DNA of 45,068 nucleotides from Methylobacteriaceae bacterium (GCA_016793505.1 JAEULW010000212.1:1-45068), one strand, 5' to 3'. Counted from the first letter of the stretch, positions 7,817 to 15,852 are shown. Numbers and translations: made by a program. Notes: generated by a model from the letters alone, not told the origin.

Positions 7817-9121
7817 ATGAACAAGAGAAGGTTCCTGTCCGTCGCCGCGGCTCTCGCCGCTTTCGCCGGGTTGCCCGCCCTGGCGCAGGACAAGCCGAAA
7901 GAGCTCAAGATCGGCGTCGCCACCTTCCTCTCCGGCCCGGCCTCGGTGTTCGGCGTGCCCGCCAAGGCGGCGGCCGAGATGATCGCCGAGGACATCAACA
8001 AGAAGGGCGGCGTCGGCGGCGTGCCGGTGACGCTGTCCTTCATCGACGAGGGCGCCGGCGGCGAGGCGCTGGTCTCCAACTACCGCCGCCTCGTGCAGGA
8101 CGAGAAAGTGGATGTGACCTTCTCGGCGATCTCCTCTGGCAGCTGCATCCAGCTCGCCCCTCTCGCCGAAGACCTGAAGATGATGAACTTCATGTGGGAT
8201 TGCGGCGCCGCCTCGATCCTCGAGGCGAAGAAGTACCGCTACAACTTCCGCACCCAGGCGAACGCCACGCCCGAGATGCTCGCCGTTCTGATCTATCTGC
8301 TCAAGACCAAGCCCGACTTCAAGACGATTGCGGTGGTCAATCAGGACTACGCCTGGGGCCGCGAGAGCTGGGAAATCTTTTCCACCGCGCTGAAGCAGAT
8401 GAAGCCCGATGTGCGCGTCGTCGCCGAACTGTTCCCGAAATTCGGCGCGCCCGACTACTCGACCGAAATCTCGCGTCTGATGGCGCTGAAGCCCGACGTC
8501 GTGCTGACGACGAGCTGGGGCGGCGATCTCGACACGCTGGTGCGTCAGGCCAATCAGCGCGGCCTGTTGCAGCAATCCGCCTTCGTGCTCGGCATCGGCG
8601 AGACCTCGCTGCAGCGCCTCGGCAAGGACCTGCCGGAAGGCCTGATCGTCGGCGCCCGCGGCGACCACTGGTTCCTGCATCCGGAGATGAAGAACGACGC
8701 CGCCTTCAAGGCCTTCAACGAGGCCTTCAAGGCGAAGACCGGCGCCTGGCCGATCTACTCTGTCTACCACATGCAGCAGGCCTTCTCGGCGCTGCAGGGC
8801 GCCTATGACAAGGCGATCAAGGCCAATGGCGGCAAGTGGCCGACGCGCGAGCAGGTGGTCGACGCGACCGCCGGCCTCGAATTCAAGGGCTGGGGTCGCC
8901 CGCTGACCATCCGCCCCGAGGACAATCAGGGTCTCGAGGCGCAGCTCGTCGGCGTCACCAAGGCCGCGCCCGGTTACGACTTCAAGGTGCTCGACAACAT
9001 GATGCTGTTCGACCCGAAGCCGATCACCAACCCGCCCGGCACGAAATCGGTGGACTGGCTGAAGACGCTGACGCCCGATTTCGCCAAGATGAACGTTCCA
9101 ACGTTCAGGCACGGCGATTGA
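7817..9121 (+). CDS. ABC transporter substrate-binding protein, branched-chain amino acid (LivK/HAAT) type
   Basis: 434 residues. A Sec signal peptide (MNKRRFLSVAAALAAFAGLPALA) precedes a periplasmic binding protein type I domain: LKIGVATFLSGPASVFG, then AAEMIAEDINKKGGVGG, NYRRLVQDEKVDVTFSAISSG and IAVVNQDYAWGRESW. The start at 7817 puts GGGAGG (7804-7809) seven bases upstream; the ATG two codons earlier would be only one base from it. In this family the ligand may be an amino acid, but also an aromatic or dicarboxylic acid, amide or urea. The upstream CoA transferase favours an acid. The protein is soluble in the periplasm and delivers to the LivH/LivM-like permeases that follow. A strong hairpin separates it from the permease gene. 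Confidence 0.92.
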   Translation: MNKRRFLSVAAALAAFAGLPALAQDKPKELKIGVATFLSGPASVFGVPAKAAAEMIAEDINKKGGVGGVPVTLSFIDEGAGGEALVSNYRRLVQDEKVDVTFSAISSGSCIQLAPLAEDLKMMNFMWDCGAASILEAKKYRYNFRTQANATPEMLAVLIYLLKTKPDFKTIAVVNQDYAWGRESWEIFSTALKQMKPDVRVVAELFPKFGAPDYSTEISRLMALKPDVVLTTSWGGDLDTLVRQANQRGLLQQSAFVLGIGETSLQRLGKDLPEGLIVGARGDHWFLHPEMKNDAAFKAFNEAFKAKTGAWPIYSVYHMQQAFSALQGAYDKAIKANGGKWPTREQVVDATAGLEFKGWGRPLTIRPEDNQGLEAQLVGVTKAAPGYDFKVLDNMMLFDPKPITNPPGTKSVDWLKTLTPDFAKMNVPTFRHGD

Positions 9122-9129
9122 CGAGGCGC

Positions 9130-9165
9130 GGCGATCGCGCGGGCCGCGGCGCCTGCGCGATCGCC
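9130..9165 (+). other. Intercistronic stem-loop between binding-protein and permease genes
   Basis: A perfect 11-bp stem, GGCGATCGCGC (9130-9140) with GCGCGATCGCC (9155-9165), and a 14-base loop. It starts nine bases after the binding-protein stop and ends before the ribosome site of the LivH-type gene. It has no U-tract, so it is more likely an mRNA-stabilising or processing hairpin than a terminator. Confidence 0.6.
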
Positions 9166-9182
9166 CGTCGCGGGAGCGCGTC

Positions 9183-10082
9183 ATGGACTCCACGCTCGCC
9201 ATTCTGGCGATCCTCGACGGCGTCAGCTATGCGGCGCTGGTCTTTCTCGTCTCGGTGGGGCTCAGCCTCGTCTTCGGCGTCCTGCGCATCGTCAACGTCG
9301 CGCATGGCTCGCTCTACGCCTATGGCGCCTATGTGGCGGCGACGCTCAGCCTCGTCGTCGCGCCGATCTCGCCCTGGCTCACCTTTCCGGCGCTGCTCGT
9401 CGCCGCCGTGATCGTCGGCGTCGTCGTCGGCGGCCTGATGGAGCGCTTCCTGCTGCGGCCCGTCTATGGCCGCGAGGACGTGTTGCAGCTGCTGATCACC
9501 TTCGCCGTCTTCATGATCATGGACAATCTGCAGCGCCTGATCTGGGGCGTGCAGCCGATCTTCGCGGCCGAACCGGTCAAGCTCCTGCCCAATGTCTCGG
9601 TGTTCGGCGTCAACTACACCGCCTATCAGGTGATCCTGCTGCCGCTGGTCGCCGCCGCGACGCTGATCGGCCTGCGCTATTTCCTGCGCTACACCCTCGC
9701 CGGCGCAGTGATCCTCGCCGTCACCGAGGATCGCGAAGCGGCGACCGCCATCGGCGTCGACGCGCGCAAGGTCTTCCTCGTCACCTTCATGATCGGCGCG
9801 GGGCTGGCCGCGCTCGGCGGCGCGCTCGCCTCGCCGACGACGTCGCTGGCGCCCGGCATGGGCGCCGACATGATCGTGCTCTCCTTCGCGGTGGCGGCGA
9901 CGGCGGGCCTCGGCCAGATCGAGGGCGCGGCGGTGACCGCGCTGATGATCGGTCTTTCCCGCGCCTTCATCATCTACATCCAGCCCGAATTCGAGGTGCT
10001 GGTGCCCTATCTGCTGATGGTGATCGTGCTGCTGGTGCGGCCGATGGGCCTGTTCGGCGTCAACCGTGTGAGGAAGATCTGA
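9183..10082 (+). CDS. HAAT-type ABC transporter permease (LivH-like)
   Basis: 299 residues, nearly all hydrophobic. The N-terminal part VGLSLVFGVLRIVNVAHGSLYAYGAY is the LivH signature (FGvmrvvNlAHGsly). The cytoplasmic loop LAVTEDREAATAIGVDARKVFL and the C-terminal MGLFGVNRVRK also match the family. About eight transmembrane segments are expected. It pairs with the following LivM-like protein to form the inner-membrane channel. The stop overlaps the next start as TGATG (10080-10084), indicating translational coupling. A purine-rich CGGGAG lies about eight bases before the ATG. Confidence 0.93.
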   Translation: MDSTLAILAILDGVSYAALVFLVSVGLSLVFGVLRIVNVAHGSLYAYGAYVAATLSLVVAPISPWLTFPALLVAAVIVGVVVGGLMERFLLRPVYGREDVLQLLITFAVFMIMDNLQRLIWGVQPIFAAEPVKLLPNVSVFGVNYTAYQVILLPLVAAATLIGLRYFLRYTLAGAVILAVTEDREAATAIGVDARKVFLVTFMIGAGLAALGGALASPTTSLAPGMGADMIVLSFAVAATAGLGQIEGAAVTALMIGLSRAFIIYIQPEFEVLVPYLLMVIVLLVRPMGLFGVNRVRKI

Positions 10083-11032
10083 TGCCGCGCGCCACTCTCG
10101 CCGCGCGCCTGGCGATCGTCGCCGCCATCGCTCTCGCCGTCGCGCTGCCGATCGTCATGCCGAGCTGGGCGACGCTGATCACGCTGATCCTCGCCAAAGG
10201 CATCGTCGTGCTCGGCATCATCATCCTGCTGCAGGCCGGGCAGGTGTCCTTCGGCCATGCGATGTTCTTCGGCGTCGGCGCCTATGCGGTCGCCTTCTGG
10301 GGCAAATATGTCGGCACCGGCGACCTGTTGCTCTTCCTCGTCGTCGCGCCCGCCGCGGCGACGCTGCTCGGCCTCCTCGTCGGCCTGTTCGTGGTGCGTT
10401 ACCGCGAGATCTTCTTCGGCATGCTCAACCTCGCCTTCTCGATGGTGCTGTGGTCGCTGCTCGAAAAGATGTTCCATTACACCAACGGCGCCGACGGCAT
10501 CCGCGTCGCGCGGCCGACTCTCGCCGGCCTCGCCTTCACGCCCGAGACGTTCCAGTATGTGCTCGTCTATCTGACGCTCGGCCTCGTTCTGATCGTCGCC
10601 TATGGCGTGCAGCGCTATCTCGACAGCCCCTCCGGCCACATGCTGAGGGCGATCAAGTCGAACGAGACGCGGCTCGAATATCTCGGCGTCTCGGCCCGCC
10701 GCGTGCTGCTCGTCGGCTATGTGATCTCGGCCTTTCTCGGCGGTCTCGGCGGCGCGCTGGTCGCCGTCGCCCAGCAGATCGCCACGCCCGAATTCGCCTA
10801 CTGGACGAAGTCCGGCGAATTCGTCTTCATCGCCATTCTCGGCGGCGTCGCCAACGCCGCCGGCGCCTTCGCTGGCTCGGCGGTGTTCGAGTTCGTGCGC
10901 TTCTTCGCCGCCGCCAAGCTCGCCAACGCCTGGCAGCTGATCCTCGGCGTCGTGCTGATCGCCATCATCATGTTCGCGCCGGGCGGGCTGATCGGCCTGT
11001 TCCGCCGCGACGCGACGGAGACGCGGCGATGA
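10082..11032 (+). CDS. HAAT-type ABC transporter permease (LivM-like)
   Basis: 316 residues, polytopic membrane protein. It has the LivM family core: QAGQVSFGHAMFFGVGAYAVAF near residue 50, then GMLNLAFSMVLWSLL, GVQRYLDSPSGHMLRAIKSNETRLEYLGV (the coupling loop for the ATPases) and FAYWTKSGEFVFIAILGG. It forms the second half of the transport channel with the LivH-like protein. It overlaps the upstream gene by one base (TGATG) and the downstream ATPase by four bases (ATGA, 11029-11032). No odd features. Confidence 0.93.
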   Translation: MPRATLAARLAIVAAIALAVALPIVMPSWATLITLILAKGIVVLGIIILLQAGQVSFGHAMFFGVGAYAVAFWGKYVGTGDLLLFLVVAPAAATLLGLLVGLFVVRYREIFFGMLNLAFSMVLWSLLEKMFHYTNGADGIRVARPTLAGLAFTPETFQYVLVYLTLGLVLIVAYGVQRYLDSPSGHMLRAIKSNETRLEYLGVSARRVLLVGYVISAFLGGLGGALVAVAQQIATPEFAYWTKSGEFVFIAILGGVANAAGAFAGSAVFEFVRFFAAAKLANAWQLILGVVLIAIIMFAPGGLIGLFRRDATETRR

Positions 11033-11772
11033 GCCGGGCGCTGATTTCGGCGCGCAACCTCAGCATCCGCTTCGGCGGCGTCGTCGCCGCCGACGGCGTC
11101 GATCTCGATGTCTTCGAGGGCGAGAATCTCGCCATCATCGGGCCGAACGGGGCGGGCAAGACCACCTTCCTCAACATCACCACCGGCTATCTGCGCCCGC
11201 AGGCCGGGACGGTCAGCTATCTCGGCAAGGACATCACGGCGCTGCCGCCGCGCGAGATCACTCGCCTCGGCATCGCCCGCGCCTTCCAGATTCCGCAGCT
11301 CTTCCTCGATCAGACCGTGCTCGAGAACATGCTGATCGCCGCCGCCGCGCAGTCCGGGCGGATCTCGCTGGTCAGGCCGCTGCACGAGTCGCCCGGGCGC
11401 GGCGAGATGGAGGCGCTGCTCGATCTCGTCGGCGTGCGCGCCTATGCCGACCGCAAGGCCTTCGAACTGCCCGAGGGCCAGCGCAAGCTCGTCGACATCG
11501 CCCTCGCCCTGGCGCTGAAGCCGAAGGTGCTGCTGATGGACGAGCCGACCTCCGGCGTCGCCTCGTCGGAAAAGCTCGGCGTGATGGACATCCTCACCCG
11601 CGCGCTGGCGACGCAGAAGGTCAGCTCCGTCTTCGTCGAGCACGATATGGACATGGTGGAGCGCTATGCGCACCGCGTCGCGGTCTGGAGTTCGGGCCGC
11701 ATCCAGATCGTCGGCCCGCCGGCGGAGGTTCTGGCCGACGCCGACGTGCGCGCCCGCGTGATCGGGATCTGA
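11029..11772 (+). CDS. HAAT-type ABC transporter ATP-binding protein (LivG-like)
   Basis: 247 residues. Walker A is GPNGAGKTT, followed by FLNITTGYLRP. The signature loop is the degenerate LPEGQRKLVDIALAL seen in some LivG proteins in place of LSGGQ. Walker B is LLMDEPTSG and the H-loop VEHDMDMV. LivG and LivF form the heterodimeric ATPase under the LivH/LivM channel. The ATG at 11029 overlaps the permease stop by four bases; the frame is open to 10450, but that part is only a shadow of the permease gene. Confidence 0.93.
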   Translation: MSRALISARNLSIRFGGVVAADGVDLDVFEGENLAIIGPNGAGKTTFLNITTGYLRPQAGTVSYLGKDITALPPREITRLGIARAFQIPQLFLDQTVLENMLIAAAAQSGRISLVRPLHESPGRGEMEALLDLVGVRAYADRKAFELPEGQRKLVDIALALALKPKVLLMDEPTSGVASSEKLGVMDILTRALATQKVSSVFVEHDMDMVERYAHRVAVWSSGRIQIVGPPAEVLADADVRARVIGI

Positions 11773-11774
11773 CC

Positions 11775-12434
11775 ATGCTGAGATTCGATCATGTCGACGT
11801 CTCGATCGCCGGCGTGCATGTGCTGCGCCGGCTGAGCTTTCATCTGCCGCCGGGATCGACCACCGCGCTGATCGGCCACAACGGCGCCGGCAAGACGACG
11901 ACCGCGCGCACCATCATGGGCTTCACCGCGGCGAAGGGCTCGATCCGCCTCGCCGGCGAGGAGATCTCCGGCGTCGCTCCGCATCGCCGTCCGGCCCTCG
12001 GCATCGGCTATGCGCCGGAGGATCGTCGGCTGTTCTCGGCTTTCACGGTCGAGGAGAACGTGCTCCTGCCCGCCCGCGTCGGCCGCCTGTCCGCCGCCGA
12101 GACGAAGCGCCGGCTCGAGCGCGCCTATTGGGTTCTGCCCGAATTGAAGGAGCTCGCCGGCCGCCCCGCCGGCTCGGTCTCGGGCGGGCAGGGCAAGATG
12201 GTGGCGCTCGGCCGCGCGCTGATGCTCGGCGCGCGCCTTGTCATTCTCGACGAGCCGTTCCAGGGCCTCGCCCCGGTGCTGGCGCAGCGCTACGCCGAGG
12301 CGCTGCGCCGGCTGCGCTCGGACGACCGGCAGATCGCGCTGCTGATCACCGAGTCCAATCCCAAGCTGCTCGAATCCTTCGCCGACGTGACCTTGACGAT
12401 CGAGCGCGGCGAGATCGTCGACGGCGCGCACTGA
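11775..12434 (+). CDS. HAAT-type ABC transporter ATP-binding protein (LivF-like)
   Basis: 219 residues, slightly shorter than the usual 230-240. Walker A is GHNGAGKTT, the signature loop VSGGQGKMVALGRAL and Walker B LVILDEPFQGLAP. In LivF proteins the H-loop usually reads VEQN; here it is ITESNPKLL, a small departure. It begins two bases after the LivG-like stop and ends the operon. The gene on the other strand ends eight bases away, with no clear terminator between them. Confidence 0.92.
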   Translation: MLRFDHVDVSIAGVHVLRRLSFHLPPGSTTALIGHNGAGKTTTARTIMGFTAAKGSIRLAGEEISGVAPHRRPALGIGYAPEDRRLFSAFTVEENVLLPARVGRLSAAETKRRLERAYWVLPELKELAGRPAGSVSGGQGKMVALGRALMLGARLVILDEPFQGLAPVLAQRYAEALRRLRSDDRQIALLITESNPKLLESFADVTLTIERGEIVDGAH

Positions 12435-12441
12435 TCCGACG

Positions 12442-13176
12442 TCATTTCCAGCGCGCCTTGCGGCCCCAGGCGGCGAGCGTCGCATCGATCCAGCCGCGCT
12501 GCGGGCCGACCAGCACGGCGCGCGTGCGGTAGCCGCACGGCCCGAGGATCGAGGTGACGACGCCTGCCAGCGCCTCGCCGCGCCACAGCGCGCCGCCGGA
12601 ATCGCCCTTGCAGGCGCCGGTCTTGCTGTCGCGCTCCAGCCAGACGACGTTGTCCTCGCGGCCATAGGGCTCGACGACCGGGGCGCTTGCCGAGCGCAGT
12701 TCTCCGGCGCTGTCCGCCTGTCCGGCGATCGTCTCGCCGAAGCCCGAGAACACCGCCGGCGCCCCAGGGCGCGGACGCGCCGTCGTCAGCGTCGCCGGCT
12801 CGAACGGCGGGGCGAGCGGCGCCTCCAGCCGGAGCAGCGCCAGATCGATCGGCGGATCGGCGGGATCGTTGACGCCAGGCTTCCAGGTCGGGAACAGCTT
12901 CGCCTCGCGCGTGCGGCGCGATTGCCCGATCCCCGTGGCGTCGCGCCATTTGACGACGCCGGTGGCGCAATGCGCCGCGGTCAGCACCACGTCCGGCGCC
13001 ACGACGATTCCGGTGCAGATGCTGACCTGCACCAGATGGCGCGCCAGCGGCCCCTGTTCCGGCGCGCCGCCGATGATCGCCGAAGCCGGCGCCGGCGTCA
13101 GGATCGCGGCGATGAGCAGGGCGAGGCCGCGGCGCGGCGCGAATCGAAGACGGGCGAGGCTCATGGCGGCGATCAT
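12442..13176 (-). CDS. Trypsin-like (S1 family) serine protease, secreted
   Basis: 244 residues from the ATG at 13176. The catalytic triad is clear: His69 in LTAAHC, Asp111 in PIDLALLRL and Ser193 in GDSGGALW. Cys54, Cys70, Cys189 and a Cys in GPCGYRTR could form two disulfides. The N-terminus is a signal peptide ending PAPASA, directly followed by IIGG, the sequence that forms the new N-terminus in activated chymotrypsin-fold enzymes. Signal peptidase cutting after ASA would therefore give an active form at once. A TTG at 13203 and an ATG at 13164 are other possible starts; none has a strong ribosome site. It is a single gene, convergent with the LivF-like gene. The target is unknown. Confidence 0.88.
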   Translation of the reverse strand: MIAAMSLARLRFAPRRGLALLIAAILTPAPASAIIGGAPEQGPLARHLVQVSICTGIVVAPDVVLTAAHCATGVVKWRDATGIGQSRRTREAKLFPTWKPGVNDPADPPIDLALLRLEAPLAPPFEPATLTTARPRPGAPAVFSGFGETIAGQADSAGELRSASAPVVEPYGREDNVVWLERDSKTGACKGDSGGALWRGEALAGVVTSILGPCGYRTRAVLVGPQRGWIDATLAAWGRKARWK

Positions 13177-13221
13177 GCTGCGCCATTCCGCCGACCACGC
13201 CAAACCGCCGCGCGGCTACCG

Positions 13222-13248
13222 AAAAAAGGCCCCGCGCGCGGCGGGGCC
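13222..13248 (-). terminator. Rho-independent terminator of the PEP-CTERM gene
   Basis: Perfect 8-bp stem GGCCCCGC/GCGGGGCC with loop GCGCG. Read on the minus strand, it is followed at once by six T residues (AAAAAA at 13222-13227 on the plus strand). It starts 22 bases after the stop of the PEP-CTERM gene. Confidence 0.88.
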
Positions 13249-13269
13249 TCCTGCGACGCGCGGCGCGCG

Positions 13270-13872
13270 TCAGATCATCGAGCGCCGGCGACGGGCCGAA
13301 AGCGAGCCGAGGCCGGCGAGGCCGATCAGCATCATCGCCCAGGTCGAGGGCTCCGGCACGGCGCTCGACAGGCCGGTGTTCAGCACGCCGGCATAGGACA
13401 GCGAGGGGATAGGGGTCCCCTGATCCATGCCGATCAGCGCCGAGGTCGCCGAACCGCCGGCGGCGACGCCGAAGGCCGACAGATCGAGCGCCAGCGCGGT
13501 GATGCCGAAGCCGTTGGCCGAGAAGCCGGTGGCGATCGAGGTTCCGGCCTGCGTGACGCCGTTGATCGTCACGACGAAGTCGGCCGGGACGCCGGCGTCG
13601 AGCAGCACCAGATCGGCGCCCGGCCCATTGAGAATGCCGGCGGAAAAGCCGAGCGTCACCGATGCGCCCGGCGAGAAGGAGAAGGCCCAGGTGCCCGCCG
13701 AATTGTCGGTCAGCACCGCGGCGAGGCTCCCGCCCTCTGTCGTGAAGGCGCCTGACGAGGCCTCCAGCGACGTCGCCGATGAGGTGAAGTTGAAGCCTGC
13801 GATGACGTCCGCCTGCGCCGGAGCCGTCGCCGACAGGGCCGCTCCGATCGCTAAAATTGTAAGTTTTTTCAT
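13270..13872 (-). CDS. PEPxxWA-CTERM sorting-domain protein
   Basis: 200 residues. The signal peptide MKKLTILAIGAALSATAPAQA is followed by a Ser/Thr/Gly/Ala-rich beta-type body with no cysteines. The C-terminal sorting tail has PEP at 173-175 and WAMM from 178, a short hydrophobic helix (LIGLAGLGSLSA) and a terminal Arg cluster. This is the PEPxxWA form of the PEP-CTERM signal, which is cut and handled by an exosortase during export to the surface or matrix. The body matches no family I recognise. AAAGGG precedes the ATG by about seven bases. It is monocistronic, with its own terminator and a perfect CtrA-type site at 13906-13921. No exosortase is in the window. Confidence 0.9.
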   Translation of the reverse strand: MKKLTILAIGAALSATAPAQADVIAGFNFTSSATSLEASSGAFTTEGGSLAAVLTDNSAGTWAFSFSPGASVTLGFSAGILNGPGADLVLLDAGVPADFVVTINGVTQAGTSIATGFSANGFGITALALDLSAFGVAAGGSATSALIGMDQGTPIPSLSYAGVLNTGLSSAVPEPSTWAMMLIGLAGLGSLSARRRRSMI

Positions 13873-13905
13873 TGGTTTACCCTTTACTCGACACAGCGTC
13901 CGACC

Positions 13906-13921
13906 TTAAGCGCGCTTTAAC
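13906..13921. promoter_or_regulatory. Candidate CtrA-binding site, full consensus TTAA-N7-TTAAC
   Basis: TTAA at 13906-13909, seven bases, then TTAAC at 13917-13921. It matches the published Caulobacter CtrA consensus in every fixed base. It is 34-49 bases upstream of the PEP-CTERM start codon, overlapping where a promoter should be. Binding is inferred. Confidence 0.6.
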
Positions 13922-13976
13922 CGCGCGCGCAAGTGGCGCGCTGTTCGGCGCGCCCCGGATGTCGGGGAAAACCGTC

Positions 13977-14005
13977 GGCCGGCGCGATTTTTCTTTCCGC
14001 CGGCC
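13977..14005 (+). other. Leader hairpin upstream of the NitT/TauT-type operon
   Basis: GGCCGGCG (13977-13984) pairs perfectly with CGCCGGCC (13998-14005) around a T-rich 13-base loop. It is 50-80 bases before the start codon of the binding protein. It could be a 5' leader structure; I see no known riboswitch motif in it. Confidence 0.35.
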
Positions 14006-14055
14006 AGCGGCTACAACACGCGCAAGGCGGCGATCGGCGCCGCGGGAGGATGCCC

Positions 14056-15072
14056 ATGCGTTGCACGCGGCGCGGCCTGGCGGTCGCCGGACTGGTTGTT
14101 TTCGCCGCCTGCGCGCCTGCGCGCGCCGCCGACAAGGCGGCGGTCGGCGTCTTGCGCTTCGTCTCCTCGGGCCCGCTCTATCTGGCCGTCGAGCGCGGCT
14201 ACTTCGCCGCCGAAGGGATCGACCTCGAACTGAAATTCTTCGAGGCGGCGCAGCCGATCGCCGTCGCCGTCGCCTCCGGCGACGTGCAGTTCGGCCTGAC
14301 CGGCATCACCGGCGGCACGCTCAACCTCGCCGGCAAGGGCGCGCTGAAGATCATCGCCTCGCAGGGCGCCGAAAAGAAGGGCTTCGTCGGCAACGTCCTC
14401 GTCGCCTCGAACGACGCCTTCGCAAAGGGGCTCAAGACGCCCGCCGGCCTCGCCGGGCTCAGCGCCGGCATGACCCAGGTCGGCTCGACCTATCACTACC
14501 AGTTCGGCCAGATCGCCGCCGCCCAGGGCTTCGATCTCGCCCGCATCACGCTGAAGCCGTTGCAATCCATCCCCAACATGGTGGCGGCGGTGAAGACCGG
14601 CCAGGTCGACGCGGCGATCCTGCCGCCGCACATCGCCGGGCCGATGGGCGATCGCGGCGAGGTGAAGATCCTGACGCCGCTGTCCGACATCGCCGGCTAT
14701 CAGTATGGCGGCCTGTTCGTCGCCCCGAAGCTGGTCGCCGAAAATCGCGCGCTGGCGGCGCGTTTCGTCAGCGCCTATCGTAAGGGCCTCGCCGATTACA
14801 GCGCCGCGCTGCTGCGCGTCGACGCGGCGGGCAGGCGCGTCGCCGACGAGACGACGACCAAGGCCGCCGAGCAGATCGGCAAATATGTCTATCCCTCCGA
14901 TCCGCCGGCCGAGGCGGCGAAGAAGGTCGTCGCCGCCGCGCCCTATGTCGATCCGCAGGGGCGCATCGACGTCGCCGACATCGAGCGCCAGATCGCCTGG
15001 TACAAGTCCGAAAAGCTGGTCGACGCCGGCGTCGAGCCGCGCAACGTGCTCGATACGTCCTTCGCGCCCTAG
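14056..15072 (+). CDS. NitT/TauT-type ABC transporter substrate-binding protein
   Basis: 338 residues. The fold is the SsuA/TauA/ThiY-like periplasmic binding protein type II: VGVLRFVSSGPLYLAVERGYFAAEGIDLELKFFEAAQ, then AVASGDVQFGLTGITGG and NMVAAVKTGQVDAAILPP. The N-terminus has an Arg pair, a hydrophobic stretch, FAAC with Cys19 and then ARA, so it is either a lipoprotein or a Sec-secreted protein. The ATG at 14056 has GGGAGG (14044-14049) six bases upstream; the ATG at 14050 is too close to it. The ligand class includes nitrate, sulfonates, pyrimidine precursors and aromatic acids, and the sequence does not decide. It is the first gene of a three-gene importer operon. Confidence 0.9.
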   Translation: MRCTRRGLAVAGLVVFAACAPARAADKAAVGVLRFVSSGPLYLAVERGYFAAEGIDLELKFFEAAQPIAVAVASGDVQFGLTGITGGTLNLAGKGALKIIASQGAEKKGFVGNVLVASNDAFAKGLKTPAGLAGLSAGMTQVGSTYHYQFGQIAAAQGFDLARITLKPLQSIPNMVAAVKTGQVDAAILPPHIAGPMGDRGEVKILTPLSDIAGYQYGGLFVAPKLVAENRALAARFVSAYRKGLADYSAALLRVDAAGRRVADETTTKAAEQIGKYVYPSDPPAEAAKKVVAAAPYVDPQGRIDVADIERQIAWYKSEKLVDAGVEPRNVLDTSFAP

Positions 15073-15081
15073 CTGAAGCGC

Positions 15082-15852
15082 GTGGATCTCGTCGTCGAAG
15101 GCGTCTGCCAGCGCTACGGCGCGCTCGATGTGCTGCGCGACGTCGATCTGCGCATCGCCAGCGGCGAGATCGTCGTCGTGCTCGGCCCCTCGGGCTGCGG
15201 CAAGTCCACGCTGCTGCGCATTCTCGGCGGGCTCGAACGTCCGGCGAGCGGCCGCGTCCTGCTCGCCGGCGCGCCGCCGCCGGGCTGTCTCAATCCGCTG
15301 ACCTACGTGTTCCAGGATTTTGCGCTCGCGCCCTGGCGCAGCGCCGCCGGCAACGTCGCGCTGCCGCTCGAACATCTGCCGATGAGCGCGGCCGAGCGCG
15401 CCGAGCGGGTCGGCGAGGCGCTGATGCGCGTAAACCTCGCCGAATTCGCCGACGCCTGGCCGCGCCAGCTCTCCGGCGGCATGAAGCAGCGCGCCGCCAT
15501 CGCCCGCGCCCTCGTCGTGTCGCCGGCGATTCTTCTGATGGACGAGCCGCTCTCGGCGCTCGACGCGCAGACGCGCGAATTGCTGCTCGACGATCTGCTG
15601 CGGCTCTGGCGCGAGACGCGCTTCACTGCAGTCTACGTCACGCACAATCTCGCCGAAGCTGTGCGCCTCGGACATCGCGTCGTGGTGTTGTCGCGCCGAC
15701 CCGGCCAGGTGCGCGACATCGTCGTCATCGATACGCCGCTCGACGAGCGCCGCGACGGCCATCCCGCGCTCATCGAGGCTTCCGCCCGCCTCTGGTCGCT
15801 GATCCGCGACGAGGCGGCGATCGCCGACCGGGAGCTGGTCGATGACGCCTGA
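15082..15852 (+). CDS. NitT/TauT-type ABC transporter ATP-binding protein
   Basis: 256 residues with GTG start at 15082. Walker A is GPSGCGKST, then LLRILGGLERP; the Q-loop is YVFQDFALAPWRS, as in SsuB/TauB. The signature is LSGGMKQRAAIARAL, Walker B ILLMDEPLSALDAQTR and the H-loop YVTHNLAEAV. It powers the permease encoded next. It begins nine bases after the binding-protein stop and overlaps the permease start by 11 bases (15842-15852). Confidence 0.93.
   Translation: MDLVVEGVCQRYGALDVLRDVDLRIASGEIVVVLGPSGCGKSTLLRILGGLERPASGRVLLAGAPPPGCLNPLTYVFQDFALAPWRSAAGNVALPLEHLPMSAAERAERVGEALMRVNLAEFADAWPRQLSGGMKQRAAIARALVVSPAILLMDEPLSALDAQTRELLLDDLLRLWRETRFTAVYVTHNLAEAVRLGHRVVVLSRRPGQVRDIVVIDTPLDERRDGHPALIEASARLWSLIRDEAAIADRELVDDA

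Noticed and set aside
13977..14005. A riboswitch before the NitT/TauT-type operon
   Set aside because: The hairpin is real, but there is no TPP-box or other conserved aptamer sequence, so I list it only as a structure.
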